From the NCBI GenBank assembly GCA_022835495.1, contig BQOK01000001.1, positions 3,658,001 through 3,722,000 of the forward strand: a DNA stretch of 64,000 nucleotides. Reading direction: 5' to 3'. Positions 35,298-43,990 of the stretch are shown here, piece after piece; position 1 is the stretch's first letter, and each line of letters starts with the position of its first letter. A program made the translations under genes and the position numbers. The notes under the pieces are model-generated. The model was not told where the DNA came from, did no database searches, and saw only the letters and a list, made by a program, of their open reading frames with translations. Source of the DNA: Oscillospiraceae bacterium. GTDB lineage: Bacteria; Bacillota; Clostridia; Oscillospirales; Ruminococcaceae.

Positions 35298-36127
35298 CCG
35301 GGCGCCGGCGCAAAGCCGTTTTCGCGCAGCCAGCAAAGGGCCCGCGCCGCTGTGCGGCCCGGCTGCAGAAAATACCGCTCGTGCATGATCTCCAGCGACA
35401 CACAGCCTTGATACCCCCATGCCTCCAGCAGCCTGAGCTGGCCTGCTAAATCAATCACGCCCTCCCCGGGCACCAGGTGCCCGCCGGGCATGCCGTCCAC
35501 CAGGTGCACATGGGCCGGGCAATGCCCGAACGCCGCCATAAAGTCCCCGAGCCCTTCGCCCACCCGGGCCAGCATATCCAGGTCCGCCATGGGCTGCAGC
35601 CAGGCGCCGCCCTCCGCGGCTTCTGCCAGTGTTTTAAGCTGGGCGCAGGTAATCGCCAGATTTGTGGTGGCGGCGGTAAGGTGCTCTAAAAGCAGCCCTA
35701 CGCCCCTCTGCCGCCCGTACCCGCTCAGTTCGTGCAGCGCCTCGGCGCTTCGGCTGAACGCTTCGGCCGGCGGCCGGTCCCGGTAGCCCTGCCCCGGGGT
35801 TACGAGTACCTTTGGAATATTCATTTCCGCGGCTGCGTCGATGGCCAGGCGCAGATACTCCATGCTGCGCCTGCGGGCGGCCGGTTCTTCAGCCGCAATG
35901 TTGACGGGATAGGCACACTGCTCGGGTGTCAGGCACACGGCTGTGAGCCCCGCCGCCCGCATGGCCGCGGCCTTTGCCCGCAGGGTTGCGGGGGTTTCGT
36001 CGCACAAATACAGGTGGGGCGCCCCGGCCCACACCTCAACGTACTTCACGTCCAGCCGCTGCATATCACTCAAAAAGCGTTCAAATGGATAGAGCGGATA
36101 CCAAAAATTCCCCAGCGCAAATTTCAT
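35294..36127 (-). CDS. Sugar-phosphate isomerase/epimerase, TIM-barrel (FrlC-like)
   Basis: A 277-residue AP-endonuclease-2-like TIM barrel. YVEVWAGAPHLYL (about 29-41), IPKVLVTPGQGY, GVGLLLEHLT and HVHLVDGMPGGH carry the acidic and histidine metal ligands of this superfamily. In E. coli FrlC interconverts fructoselysine and psicoselysine ahead of FrlD and FrlB. Its place here among SIS deglycases, a FrlD-like kinase and a sugar ABC transporter makes the same role likely. It begins 7 bases after the MalG-type permease and is coupled to the DMT gene downstream. Confidence 0.78.
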   Translation of the reverse strand: MKFALGNFWYPLYPFERFLSDMQRLDVKYVEVWAGAPHLYLCDETPATLRAKAAAMRAAGLTAVCLTPEQCAYPVNIAAEEPAARRRSMEYLRLAIDAAAEMNIPKVLVTPGQGYRDRPPAEAFSRSAEALHELSGYGRQRGVGLLLEHLTAATTNLAITCAQLKTLAEAAEGGAWLQPMADLDMLARVGEGLGDFMAAFGHCPAHVHLVDGMPGGHLVPGEGVIDLAGQLRLLEAWGYQGCVSLEIMHERYFLQPGRTAARALCWLRENGFAPAPG

Positions 36128-36133
36128 AAGGCC

Positions 36134-36970
36134 TCACCCCTTGGTGCTGCCTGCGGTCAGCCCACGGATAAACTGCTTTTGCAGGCAGAGAAACAGGATT
36201 ACCAGCGGCACCGACACGATCACCATACCCGCAATGAGCACCGTCCAGTTGGTTGTGGTGAAAGATTTCATGTTCATAAGCCCTACGGGGATGGTTTTCA
36301 GGTCGTCACTCTCCAGCAGCACCAGCGAAAACATCAGGTCGTTCCACACCGCCCGCACGCAGATAATGACCGCCGAGCCCAAAATAGGTTTTGACAGCGG
36401 CAGGATGATGCGCCCGAAAATGCCCCACGCGCCGCAGCCGTCCAGCACTGCCGATTCCTCAATCTCCTTGCTGATGGTGATGAAATATCCACGGATTAAA
36501 AAGGTGGCAAAGGGGATGCGGAATGCGCTGTTGATCAGGATCACTGCAAAGCGGGTATTGTAGATACCCAGTGCATTGCACATCTGATACTGGGCGATCA
36601 GGCTGGCCTGGGGCGCGAGCATCAGCCCGCTCACGATGAACATGAGCCAGAAGGTGCGGCTTTTGAATTTGTAGCGCGCCAGCGCGAATGCGGACATGCT
36701 GCTCACCAGGGTAGATAGCAGCGTTGCCCCGGCCGTGACCAGGATGCTGTTGAACATATATTTGCCGATGCCCGCCTTCCAGGCCGCCAGATAATTTTCA
36801 AATCTCCACTCCACCGGCAGCTTCCAGGGGTCCAAAAACAACTCCTTGTTGGTCTTGAAGCCGGTGAGCACCAGCCAGGCCAGCGGCGCCAGAATCAGCA
36901 GTGCGAACACTGCGAACAGCACCAGCGCCAGTACCTGGCCGGGAGTCGGTCTTTTCCGTCTTTTTTTCAT
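36134..36970 (-). CDS. Carbohydrate ABC transporter permease, MalG type (FrlM-like)
   Basis: A 278-residue inner-membrane subunit with six helices. The EAA loop, where the ATPase docks, is EIEESAVLDGCGAWGIFGRIILP (about 170-192). The ending QKQFIRGLTAGSTKG is typical of MalG proteins. It lies 10 bases after the partner permease. In Bacillus subtilis the equivalent frlM/frlN permeases import fructosamines. No ATPase gene is in the operon, so a shared MsmX-type ATPase is expected. Confidence 0.88.
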   Translation of the reverse strand: MKKRRKRPTPGQVLALVLFAVFALLILAPLAWLVLTGFKTNKELFLDPWKLPVEWRFENYLAAWKAGIGKYMFNSILVTAGATLLSTLVSSMSAFALARYKFKSRTFWLMFIVSGLMLAPQASLIAQYQMCNALGIYNTRFAVILINSAFRIPFATFLIRGYFITISKEIEESAVLDGCGAWGIFGRIILPLSKPILGSAVIICVRAVWNDLMFSLVLLESDDLKTIPVGLMNMKSFTTTNWTVLIAGMVIVSVPLVILFLCLQKQFIRGLTAGSTKG

Positions 36971-36980
36971 GGTGCGCCCC

Positions 36981-37859
36981 CTAGTCTGTTTTCAGGTCAT
37001 AGTGCTTGATCTGAAAAATGGCGATCAGGCTGGTGACCAAAAACACAAAAAATGCCACAGCGGAGGCATAGCCCATCTCATCATTGCGAAAGCCCGCCCG
37101 GTACAGCATGGAACCCAGGGTTTCGGTGGCACGCCCCGGGCCGCCGCCGGTCATCACCCACACCTCGTCAAACACCTTGATGGAGCCGGTCATGGTAACG
37201 ATCATGTTCACCATGAGCATCTCCCGAATCTGGGGCAATGTAATGCTGAAAAATTTGCGCACCGGGCCCACGCCGTCCAGCTCGGCGGCTTCATATAATT
37301 GGGCGGGGATGTTCTGCATGGCCACCAAAAACAGGATCAGCGTGTAGCCGATGTACTGCCACTGTGATACCGCCACCACGGCCCAGATGGCGCTGGACGC
37401 GCTGCCCAGCAGGTCCACGCCGGACGCATCGAGGCCCAAAAGTTCCAGCAGCGGGTTTACCAAACCGATCAGGGGGTTATAAATGATCTGGAACATGATC
37501 CCCGTGACCGTGACCATAAGCAGGCTGGGCAGAAAGTAGACCGTGCGGAAAAAAGGCTGGAACCTGCGCATGAATTTTTCTTCCAGCGCGGCGGCCATCA
37601 CCAGCGACAGCCCGATCTGAAACACCACCGACACCGCCATAAACACCAGATTGTTAAAAATTGCGGTGCGGAATACCTCGTCGCCGAACATCTTTATGTA
37701 ATTGGCCGCTCCCACGAACCTGCGCTGCGTGGAAAAGGCCGACCACTGGAACAGGCTGTTCACAAAGTTCAAAATCACCGGGAAGTACAGGAACACCGTG
37801 ATGATCAGGACTGTGGGCAGCATGAACAGCACGATGTCCCGCCGTCTTTGTCGTTTCAT
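36981..37859 (-). CDS. Carbohydrate ABC transporter permease, MalF/UgpA type (FrlN-like)
   Basis: A 292-residue permease with six helices, the first at about 9-31 (IVLFMLPTVLIITVFLYFPV). The EAA loop is YEAAELDGVGPVRKFFSITLP (about 186-206). MTGGGPGRATETLG near residue 240 is characteristic of the UgpA branch. ATG preceded by GAGGTGAAG. It lies between the binding protein and the MalG-type permease and forms the membrane channel with the latter. Confidence 0.9.
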   Translation of the reverse strand: MKRQRRRDIVLFMLPTVLIITVFLYFPVILNFVNSLFQWSAFSTQRRFVGAANYIKMFGDEVFRTAIFNNLVFMAVSVVFQIGLSLVMAAALEEKFMRRFQPFFRTVYFLPSLLMVTVTGIMFQIIYNPLIGLVNPLLELLGLDASGVDLLGSASSAIWAVVAVSQWQYIGYTLILFLVAMQNIPAQLYEAAELDGVGPVRKFFSITLPQIREMLMVNMIVTMTGSIKVFDEVWVMTGGGPGRATETLGSMLYRAGFRNDEMGYASAVAFFVFLVTSLIAIFQIKHYDLKTD

Positions 37860-37932
37860 CCTTCACCTCGTTCAGTTTCAAAAGGAAAGGGCGGGGGGCG
37901 CCCGGCACCCCGCCCCTTGGGGAGGGCTTGGG

Positions 37933-39252
37933 TCAGCCCTGGCTGTCGCGCACCTCTTTGGCAGCTGCCTGCACGCTCTTCATGGCCTCGGCAGGGTCCT
38001 TGCCGCCCAGGCAATCCGATACGGCGGTCATAAACGCGTCGGCCACCTTGGCCTCCACGTCGGTATCCAGCCAGGCCGCGATCCCTTTGTACTGGTTGAC
38101 CATATCGATGGCCTCCACCAGGCGGGCGGAGCTGTTGTTCTCATCGATGCCGCCGATGATGGGGTTCGGCAGGCCGGTTTCCTGGGTCATTTTGTAGGCC
38201 TGCTCCTTGGTGGTCAGGAATTTTACAAACTCCACTGCCATGTCGGGGGCTTGGGTCTTGGCAGAGATGGCATATGCCTCAGCGCCGCCGGTGATGTAGT
38301 CGGCGCTGCCTCCCGCGCCGGCGATGGGCGGAACTTTAAAAAAGCCCCAATCCTCCGCACAATTCTCCTCGTAAATGGAGAATTGGCTGGTGGCGTCCAC
38401 AATCATGGCGCCCTGCCCCGCACAGAACTGCTCGCGCGCCTGGTAATAATCCACGCTGAGCACATTGGGGCTGAAATACCCTTTGGTCTGCAGGTCCACA
38501 ATGCTTTGCAGCGCCTGGATGTAGCCCGGGTCGGTAAATTCCCCCACGGCGGGGTTGTAATCGTTCATTTTTGTGTCGTACGGTACGCACAGCTGGTTAA
38601 AAGTGCCGCTGTACCAGGCGCCGTACCAGGTTTGCGCGTTCCCAAACAAAAGCGGGGTTTCGCCGTTCTGCTTCAGGGTTTCACAGATGTTTAAAAACTC
38701 CTCGTAGGTCTTTGGCTCTGAAAGGCTGTATTTTTCAAAGATTGCCTTGTTGTACAAAATGAACATAGCGCTGTAGCGGAAGGGAATGCTGTGGTTGCGT
38801 CCCTCGTATACCCCCGTTTCCAGCACCGCGGGCAAAAAACCGCTCTGCCAAGCGGGATCGGCGTCAAGGTAGCTGGTCACATCCAGGGTCAGGCCCGCGC
38901 GGTCGAACTTGCGCTGAAATTCGCCCGGCCAGGTAAAGAAAATGTCGGGCAGTTCCCCCCCGGCAATGACCCGGAGCTTATCCTTGATCTGCTCATCGCT
39001 CACCGACTCCATCTGAATGGTGACGCCCGGATGCAGGGCCTCAAAGTCCCGGATGGCCTGTTCAAAATAGGGGCGGTAATTGTCCTCGGGATACTTGTTC
39101 AAAAAGGTCAGGGTAACAGGCTGGCCCCCAGCTCCGTCGGCGCCTGCCGTCGATCCCCCGGTGCTGGCGGGCGCCGCGGGTTTTCCTGTGCAGCCGAACA
39201 AAAGGCAGCTCGTAAACAGCGCCAAAGCCAGCACAAACGCGATCTTTTTCAT
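37933..39252 (-). CDS. Extracellular sugar-binding lipoprotein, SBP family 1 (FrlO-like)
   Basis: A 439-residue lipoprotein: signal MKKIAFVLALALFTSCLLFG with lipobox LLFGC, a Gly/Ala/Ser linker, then a family-1 solute-binding fold (TLTFLNKYPEDNYRPYFEQA; FKVPPIAGAGGSADYITGG). It captures the substrate outside the cell for the two downstream permeases. Position between the kinase and permeases matches frlO in the Bacillus frlBONMD operon, so a fructosamine such as fructoselysine is the predicted ligand; ligand choice rests on context. ATG preceded by AAAGGAGGAAA. Confidence 0.88.
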   Translation of the reverse strand: MKKIAFVLALALFTSCLLFGCTGKPAAPASTGGSTAGADGAGGQPVTLTFLNKYPEDNYRPYFEQAIRDFEALHPGVTIQMESVSDEQIKDKLRVIAGGELPDIFFTWPGEFQRKFDRAGLTLDVTSYLDADPAWQSGFLPAVLETGVYEGRNHSIPFRYSAMFILYNKAIFEKYSLSEPKTYEEFLNICETLKQNGETPLLFGNAQTWYGAWYSGTFNQLCVPYDTKMNDYNPAVGEFTDPGYIQALQSIVDLQTKGYFSPNVLSVDYYQAREQFCAGQGAMIVDATSQFSIYEENCAEDWGFFKVPPIAGAGGSADYITGGAEAYAISAKTQAPDMAVEFVKFLTTKEQAYKMTQETGLPNPIIGGIDENNSSARLVEAIDMVNQYKGIAAWLDTDVEAKVADAFMTAVSDCLGGKDPAEAMKSVQAAAKEVRDSQG

Positions 39253-39277
39253 AGTTTTCCTCCTTTTTATGTGGGTT

Positions 39278-40150
39278 TCACAGCGGTCTTATTTCGCCCA
39301 GCGCAGCCAAATCCGCCGGCATACCGAACCCCAAACTGCCCCGCCGGCACACATTTTTGCCGGCAAAAGCGCTGGCGGCCCGCATTGCCCCTTGCACATC
39401 CGGCGCGCCGTGCGTTTGCACATCTTTAAACCAGTTCACCAAAAACGCCGCCCAGAACGAATCGCCCGCGCCCATCGTATCCACTGCCTGCACAGGCAGG
39501 GCGGGCTCTGTATAAAACTGGCCGCCGGCCAGCACCAGCGAGCCTTCTGCCCCCAAGGTAGCCACGGCTGTGCCGCAGCCAAAGCTGCAGGCCCGGCGCA
39601 GAACGGCGCGGGCGGCCTCCCCGGTTTCGCAATGCCCACAGCTGAAAAGGCCAAACGAGGCCAGGGGGCAGAGCTCCTTCATTTCTTCTTCCGTGAAATC
39701 GTCGTTGAAATCATAGCACAGCGGGATCTTTGTGCCTGCCAATGCGGCAAGGTCCTCCCGCCGCAGGCGCGAGGCATAACTGGCGCAGATCAGGTCGTGG
39801 CAGGCGGCATAAGCAAGGTCTTCCGGTCCGCATCGCACGGGGTACAGGTCTGTCACGCCGTTTTTGCTGATGCCGGTGAAAATCCGCTCGCCCTTTATAA
39901 GCTCCACCAAGGCAAAATTGCTCTGCCCCTGCTTAAACCGGCTGCGGGTAAGATCGATGCCTTTTTCCCTGCACAGGCGGGCCAGCAACTTACCCGCCTG
40001 GTCGCTGCCCAGCACGCCCATAAAAGAGCTCTCCGCTCCCAGCTCCCGGGCATACCAGGCCACATTCAGCTCATTGCCGCCCGGGTACATCCTGCGCTCA
40101 AAGGCGTATACGTCCACAAGGCCCACGCCCACAGCCAGCAATTTGGGCAA
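39278..40150 (-). CDS. frlD: Fructosamine kinase, PfkB family (FrlD-like)
   Basis: A kinase of about 290 residues. No ATG suits the N-terminus. TTG at 40150 follows GGGGGCGGAGGG and leads into LPKLLAVGVGLVDVY; an upstream GTG is the alternative. MYPGGNELNVAWYARELG (about 20-37) matches the FrlD pattern GGNxxNVA, and DTMGAGDSFWAAF holds the catalytic aspartate. FrlD phosphorylates fructoselysine at O6 to make the FrlB substrate. It begins just past the stop of the deglycase (about 20 bases apart) and precedes the binding protein. The symbol rests on motif plus operon. Confidence 0.8.
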   Translation of the reverse strand: MPKLLAVGVGLVDVYAFERRMYPGGNELNVAWYARELGAESSFMGVLGSDQAGKLLARLCREKGIDLTRSRFKQGQSNFALVELIKGERIFTGISKNGVTDLYPVRCGPEDLAYAACHDLICASYASRLRREDLAALAGTKIPLCYDFNDDFTEEEMKELCPLASFGLFSCGHCETGEAARAVLRRACSFGCGTAVATLGAEGSLVLAGGQFYTEPALPVQAVDTMGAGDSFWAAFLVNWFKDVQTHGAPDVQGAMRAASAFAGKNVCRRGSLGFGMPADLAALGEIRPL

Positions 40151-40167
40151 AGCCCTCCGCCCCCTTT

Positions 40168-41145
40168 TCAGTATTTTACATGCCACATATAGCGGCGGCT
40201 CATCCAATCGTGTTTGCGGGCCGCGGCAAGCTTGTCCAGGATCAGCCGCTGCGCCGCATCCAGCACAAAATGATTGAAGTATTCACACACTGCGTCGTTC
40301 ATGCGGTTGATGCCCAGCTCTTTGGCGTCCACCACCGTAATGCGGCCGCCGTATTGCTGCAAAAAGCCCAGAGCACGCTCATCCACCGGGCGGTTGCGCC
40401 CCTCGGTCAAAAACACCACAAAGGGCGCCTGCCGGTCCACGATCTCAAAGGGTCCGTGGAAAAATTCGCCGGTGTTGATGAGCGGGGCGTTGATCCACTG
40501 CATCTCCATCAGGCTGCAGATGGAAAATCCATATCCTACCCCCAGGGCGGGGCCGCCCGCAAGGATATTGATCAGCCCGTCCTGCTGATGTTGGGCGGCA
40601 AACTGTTCGGCGCGGGGAGCAAAATAGCGCTGGGCATCCTCTGTGATATCGTCCAGCATGGCAAATGCCTGCATCGCCTGCTCATAGTGGGGGTAATCCT
40701 CCAACTGATGCAAAAGCTCAAAGGCCAGCTGAAGCGCCGGGGCGGCGTTGCTTTCCATATACCTGGTACCGCTTTTTGCAATGCTTTTGAAGGGGACTAC
40801 GTAGTCCGCGATTTTTGCCATGCGCGCCTCAGGGTTGCCGCAGAACGAGATGGTGCAGGCTCCGGCATCCTTCGCCGTTTGGCAGGCGTCTTCGGTTTCG
40901 GGGGTGCCCATCAGAGAGCAAAAAACAGCAATGGAGTTTTTCGTGAGGCTTTTGGGGGCTGCATGCACAAATTCGTTCGCCGTGTAATGCCCCACCTTCA
41001 AGGTCCTGCTCTCGCGTTCCAGCAGGTAGCGGGCCGGATATAGTGCCAGCAGCGAACCACCACAGGCTACAAAATATACCCCGTCCACCTTCCCCCGCGT
41101 TTTGCTCTTCGCCGCGATGTCTGTCACAATGTCTTTTACGTTCAT
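40168..41145 (-). CDS. frlB: Fructosamine-6-phosphate deglycase, first copy (FrlB-like, double SIS domain)
   Basis: A 325-residue SIS-domain protein. ATG at 41145 follows GAGGAGGGAG. FVACGGSLLALYPARYLL (about 25-42) and SLMGTPETEDA form the first phosphosugar site. E214 (SLMEMQW) and H230 (GEFFHGPFE) fall at the same numbers as the catalytic Glu214/His230 of Salmonella FraB, which cleaves 6-phosphofructose-aspartate. The reaction gives glucose-6-P and a free amino acid, here probably lysine. It is the first gene of the operon behind a near-perfect promoter. Its paralogue at 33434 closes the operon. Confidence 0.87.
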   Translation of the reverse strand: MNVKDIVTDIAAKSKTRGKVDGVYFVACGGSLLALYPARYLLERESRTLKVGHYTANEFVHAAPKSLTKNSIAVFCSLMGTPETEDACQTAKDAGACTISFCGNPEARMAKIADYVVPFKSIAKSGTRYMESNAAPALQLAFELLHQLEDYPHYEQAMQAFAMLDDITEDAQRYFAPRAEQFAAQHQQDGLINILAGGPALGVGYGFSICSLMEMQWINAPLINTGEFFHGPFEIVDRQAPFVVFLTEGRNRPVDERALGFLQQYGGRITVVDAKELGINRMNDAVCEYFNHFVLDAAQRLILDKLAAARKHDWMSRRYMWHVKY

Positions 41146-41174
41146 CTCTGCTCCCTCCTCTTTCATTTTAAAAG

Positions 41175-41197
41175 ACGTATTAACTCGTATTAATACG
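41175..41197. promoter_or_regulatory. Operator candidate at the fructosamine operon start
   Basis: CGTATTAATACG (41186-41197) is a perfect 12-base palindrome, with a further half-site ACGTATTAA at 41175-41183. It lies just downstream of the -10, where a bound repressor would block transcription. The adjacent GntR/UTRA protein is the obvious candidate. Confidence 0.65.
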
Positions 41198-41207
41198 TTA
41201 CAATCTC

Positions 41208-41235
41208 ATTATAGCTTGTTTGCAGTTTCTGTCAA
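41208..41235 (-). promoter_or_regulatory. Consensus promoter of the fructosamine operon
   Basis: TTGACA (41235-41230), 16 bases, TATAAT (41213-41208): both hexamers are full consensus. Confidence 0.85.
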
Positions 41236-41296
41236 TATTAATTGTATTTTTCTTCATTTGTTCTATTTTTTGTGCAATTATGCTGTGCAAAACCAC

Positions 41297-41328
41297 AAAA
41301 AAACAGGGCCGGCATTTGCCGGTCCTGC
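41297..41328 (-). terminator. Terminator of the GntR regulator gene
   Basis: CAGGGCCGGCA / TGCCGGTCCTG stem (41304-41327), followed on the minus strand by TTTTTTT. It isolates the regulator from the operon it precedes. Confidence 0.88.
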
Positions 41329-41339
41329 AAAAATGGCTG

Positions 41340-42062
41340 TTAAACGTAATATTGAAAGATTTCCGGAAGGTCCACCCGCACCGCCTGTTCGGCCAAATGG
41401 AGCGGTGTTCCCGCCTGGTCGAACACCTCGCTGCGGTTGAACAGCAGCGGGGCGCTCTGGGCCACACCCAGCCAGCGCACATGTTCGGCCCCCGCCCGGC
41501 ACACCCCCACCACCATGCGGCTCTGTGCTGCGGTGATCTGGTATTTCTGCGCCAGCAGCCGGTAAAGCGAACCGCTCAGTTCCTCCCGCATCAAAAAGGA
41601 AAAAGACTCCGGGAAATAGTTCGTTTCGATCACAAGGGGAATCTCATCCACCAGGCGCAGGCGTTTCAGCCGAAGCACCCGCTCGCCCGGCGCAAGGCCC
41701 AGAAAAGCCGCTTGCTGCGCGTTTGGCTCACACAGCTGCAGGTCCATCAGCTTTGCGCCGGCTGTGCGGCCCTGCATCTCGCAGATGGCCGTAAAACTGC
41801 GGCTGACGCGCACATTGCTCTGGATTGGGTGGCTGGACACAAAGGTCCCCTTGCCTTGCAGGCGCACCAACAACCCGTCCTCCACCAGGCGGGAGATCGC
41901 GTTGCGCACTGTAACGCGGCTTACCCCATATTTTTCGCTGAGCTGTGCCTCGGAGGGGATGCGGTCCCCCACGGCCCAAATCCCGCTCTCGATCTCCTGC
42001 CGCAGCGCATTCTCCACCTGTTTGTGCAGCAGCGCGGTATTGGCTAAATCTTGATTCTGCAT
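41340..42062 (-). CDS. GntR/HutC-family regulator with UTRA domain (FrlR-like)
   Basis: A 240-residue repressor. ATG at 42062, with GAGGGGTGAAAAGG upstream. The winged helix (about 10-75) contains RIPSEAQLSEKYGVSRVTVRNAISRL and LVRLQGKGTFV. The C-terminal UTRA domain (about 95-238) binds a small phosphosugar effector in this family. FrlR of E. coli and Bacillus belongs to the same family and sits beside frl genes, so this is likely the operon's repressor, induced by a 6-phosphofructosamine. It has its own promoter and terminator. Confidence 0.87.
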   Translation of the reverse strand: MQNQDLANTALLHKQVENALRQEIESGIWAVGDRIPSEAQLSEKYGVSRVTVRNAISRLVEDGLLVRLQGKGTFVSSHPIQSNVRVSRSFTAICEMQGRTAGAKLMDLQLCEPNAQQAAFLGLAPGERVLRLKRLRLVDEIPLVIETNYFPESFSFLMREELSGSLYRLLAQKYQITAAQSRMVVGVCRAGAEHVRWLGVAQSAPLLFNRSEVFDQAGTPLHLAEQAVRVDLPEIFQYYV

Positions 42063-42126
42063 CCTTTTCACCCCTCTGCTCCGCTGAACCTGCGGCAGCT
42101 CCGTTGTTCTAAGAGCATAGTGAACA

Positions 42127-42170
42127 GTTATCACTTAAAACATGATAACACGTTTTATGCATTTTTTCAA
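42127..42170 (-). promoter_or_regulatory. Promoter of the GntR regulator with overlapping inverted repeat
   Basis: TTGAAA (42170-42165), 17 bases, TATCAT (42147-42142). The repeat GTTATCA / TGATAAC (42127-42149, 7-base arms) covers the -10 and probable start point, which suggests autoregulation. Confidence 0.65.
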
Positions 42171-42236
42171 TGTCTTTTGCCCTTTGCTCCTAAAAAACGG
42201 CGCTCTGCCCGCCAAGCCTTGCTCACAGCGGCAGAA

Positions 42237-43862
42237 TTATTCCTCCCCGCTCAAACGGGCCAGCAGCGCCTTTGCGTCCCCGATCACCTGCGCGTCACCG
42301 CCGGCGCGTTCCAGGGCCAGGCGCGCCAGCCGGGCAGCCTCCGCCGTGCTTTTTTCCACACCCTCGCCCCGCTCATGCAAAAGAGCCAGGGCCAGGGCGC
42401 AGTCGCCGCCGGCGCGGCATTTCTCCACCCCGCGTCGGTAGCATTCGGCCGCGCGGTCCAGATCGGGCGGGCCGCCTTCGCCCTTCTCGAAGCACTCGCC
42501 CAGGTTGAACCAGGCCATGTCGCTTCCCTGGCCGCCCGCCTTTTCATACAGAGCCCGGGCTTTTGCGAGATCCTGCTGTACCCCTTTGCCGTAGCGATAA
42601 CATTCGCCCAGGTTATTCAGCGCGTCGATCCAGCAGGGGCGGCCAGGCCACTCCTGATCCGCCAGCGCCTGATACCACCGCACGGCCTCCTCGGGGTTCT
42701 GGGGGCAGCCAAGGCCCTCATCGCAGCACAGGGCATAATCGAACTGCGCCTCCGGACTGCCCGCCTCGGCCCCTTTTTTATACCAGCGCACCGCTTCGGC
42801 CTCGTCCTTTTCTGCGCCGATTCCGTACAGCAGGCATTCCCCCAACTGGTCCATCGCTTTGGCGTTGCCTTTCTCTGCGGCTGCCCGGAACAGCTCCACC
42901 GCGCGCACCGCGTCCCGCTCCACCCCAAAGCCCTCCCGATAGCAGCAGCCCAGATCGCACAAGGAACTCACATAGCCTCCCTCCGCCGCGCGGCGGAACA
43001 ATTCAGCCGCACGCTGCGCCCGGTCCGGGCCGTTCGCGCCCGGCTGCCCCATTCGGTAACACCATGCAAGGTTGTGCATGGCCCGCAAATGCTGCTGCTC
43101 CACCGCCTTTTTATACCACTCCACCGCGCGCTCGGGGTCACGGGGCACGCCCACGCCGGAATCGTAGCACCAGGCAAGGCTGCACTGCCCATCGGCGTCG
43201 CCCGCCTGGGCGGCGCGGGTGTAATAGGCCACCGCCTTTTTTTCATCTTGCGGGGTGCCAAGGCCCATCTCGTAAAAATAGCCCGCGTTGTACACCGCCG
43301 AAATGTGCCCCTGCGCCGCGGCCTGCAGGTACTGGTGCAGGGCGGCCGCATAATCTTTTTCCACCCCCAGCCCGCGCTCGTAGCACACGCCCAGGCTGAA
43401 CTGGGCCGGGGCATAACCCTGCCGGGCTGCGTCGGTAAAACATCCCGCAGCTTTTTTCATGTCCTGTTCCACCCCGCGGCCCCGCTCGAACAAGCTGCCC
43501 AGCAGGTACTGTGCCCGCTTCATACCCTGCCCCGCCGCCTTTGTGAGCCAGGCGGCGCCCCGGGCCGGGTCTGGCGGGCAGCCGGGCGCGCCCACTACAT
43601 ACAGCGCCCCCAGGTTGCACTGCGCGGGGGCGTAGCCCCTTTCGGCCGCCTGGACATACAGTTCCAGAGCCTGTTCAGGGGCCCTCTCTACCCCCTCGCC
43701 AAACTCATGGCACCACCCCAGCATGCACATGCTCCACTCATCGCCCAGCGCTGCCGCCTGTTTCAGGGGCGGCAGGGCCTCGTTCCAGTCCACCGGCCGG
43801 GCGGCAAAGGCCGCTTTCGCCCGCCGTGCCAGCTGTTCCCGCTCGCCTGCATCCAAAATCAT
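42237..43862 (-). CDS. Sel1-like repeat (SLR) protein
   Basis: A 541-residue soluble protein built almost entirely of about twelve Sel1-like repeats of roughly 36-38 residues, e.g. AQFSLGVCYERGLGVEKDYAAA, AMHNLAWCYRMGQPG and AMDQLGECLLYGIGAEKDEAEA. Each has the A..LG..Y..G.GV..D...A..W/Y pattern. ATG at 43862 follows AAAGAGGGAAC. It has no signal peptide, so it is probably a cytosolic scaffold for protein-protein contacts. Repeats near 300 (QPGANGPDRAQRAAEL) are degenerate. The partner is unknown. The codirectional upstream neighbour is the toroid-like protein. Confidence 0.9.
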   Translation of the reverse strand: MILDAGEREQLARRAKAAFAARPVDWNEALPPLKQAAALGDEWSMCMLGWCHEFGEGVERAPEQALELYVQAAERGYAPAQCNLGALYVVGAPGCPPDPARGAAWLTKAAGQGMKRAQYLLGSLFERGRGVEQDMKKAAGCFTDAARQGYAPAQFSLGVCYERGLGVEKDYAAALHQYLQAAAQGHISAVYNAGYFYEMGLGTPQDEKKAVAYYTRAAQAGDADGQCSLAWCYDSGVGVPRDPERAVEWYKKAVEQQHLRAMHNLAWCYRMGQPGANGPDRAQRAAELFRRAAEGGYVSSLCDLGCCYREGFGVERDAVRAVELFRAAAEKGNAKAMDQLGECLLYGIGAEKDEAEAVRWYKKGAEAGSPEAQFDYALCCDEGLGCPQNPEEAVRWYQALADQEWPGRPCWIDALNNLGECYRYGKGVQQDLAKARALYEKAGGQGSDMAWFNLGECFEKGEGGPPDLDRAAECYRRGVEKCRAGGDCALALALLHERGEGVEKSTAEAARLARLALERAGGDAQVIGDAKALLARLSGEE

Positions 43863-43990
43863 ATTTGTTCCCTCTTTTGTCATTTCTTTCGGATCCGCCC
43901 CCGCCGCCTGGGCAGAAAGGCCCCTGTTTTTTCTGAATCGCTCTGCGCGCAGCCGCTTTCATCACTTGTTGCCAGCGTGCCTGCCGCTTT

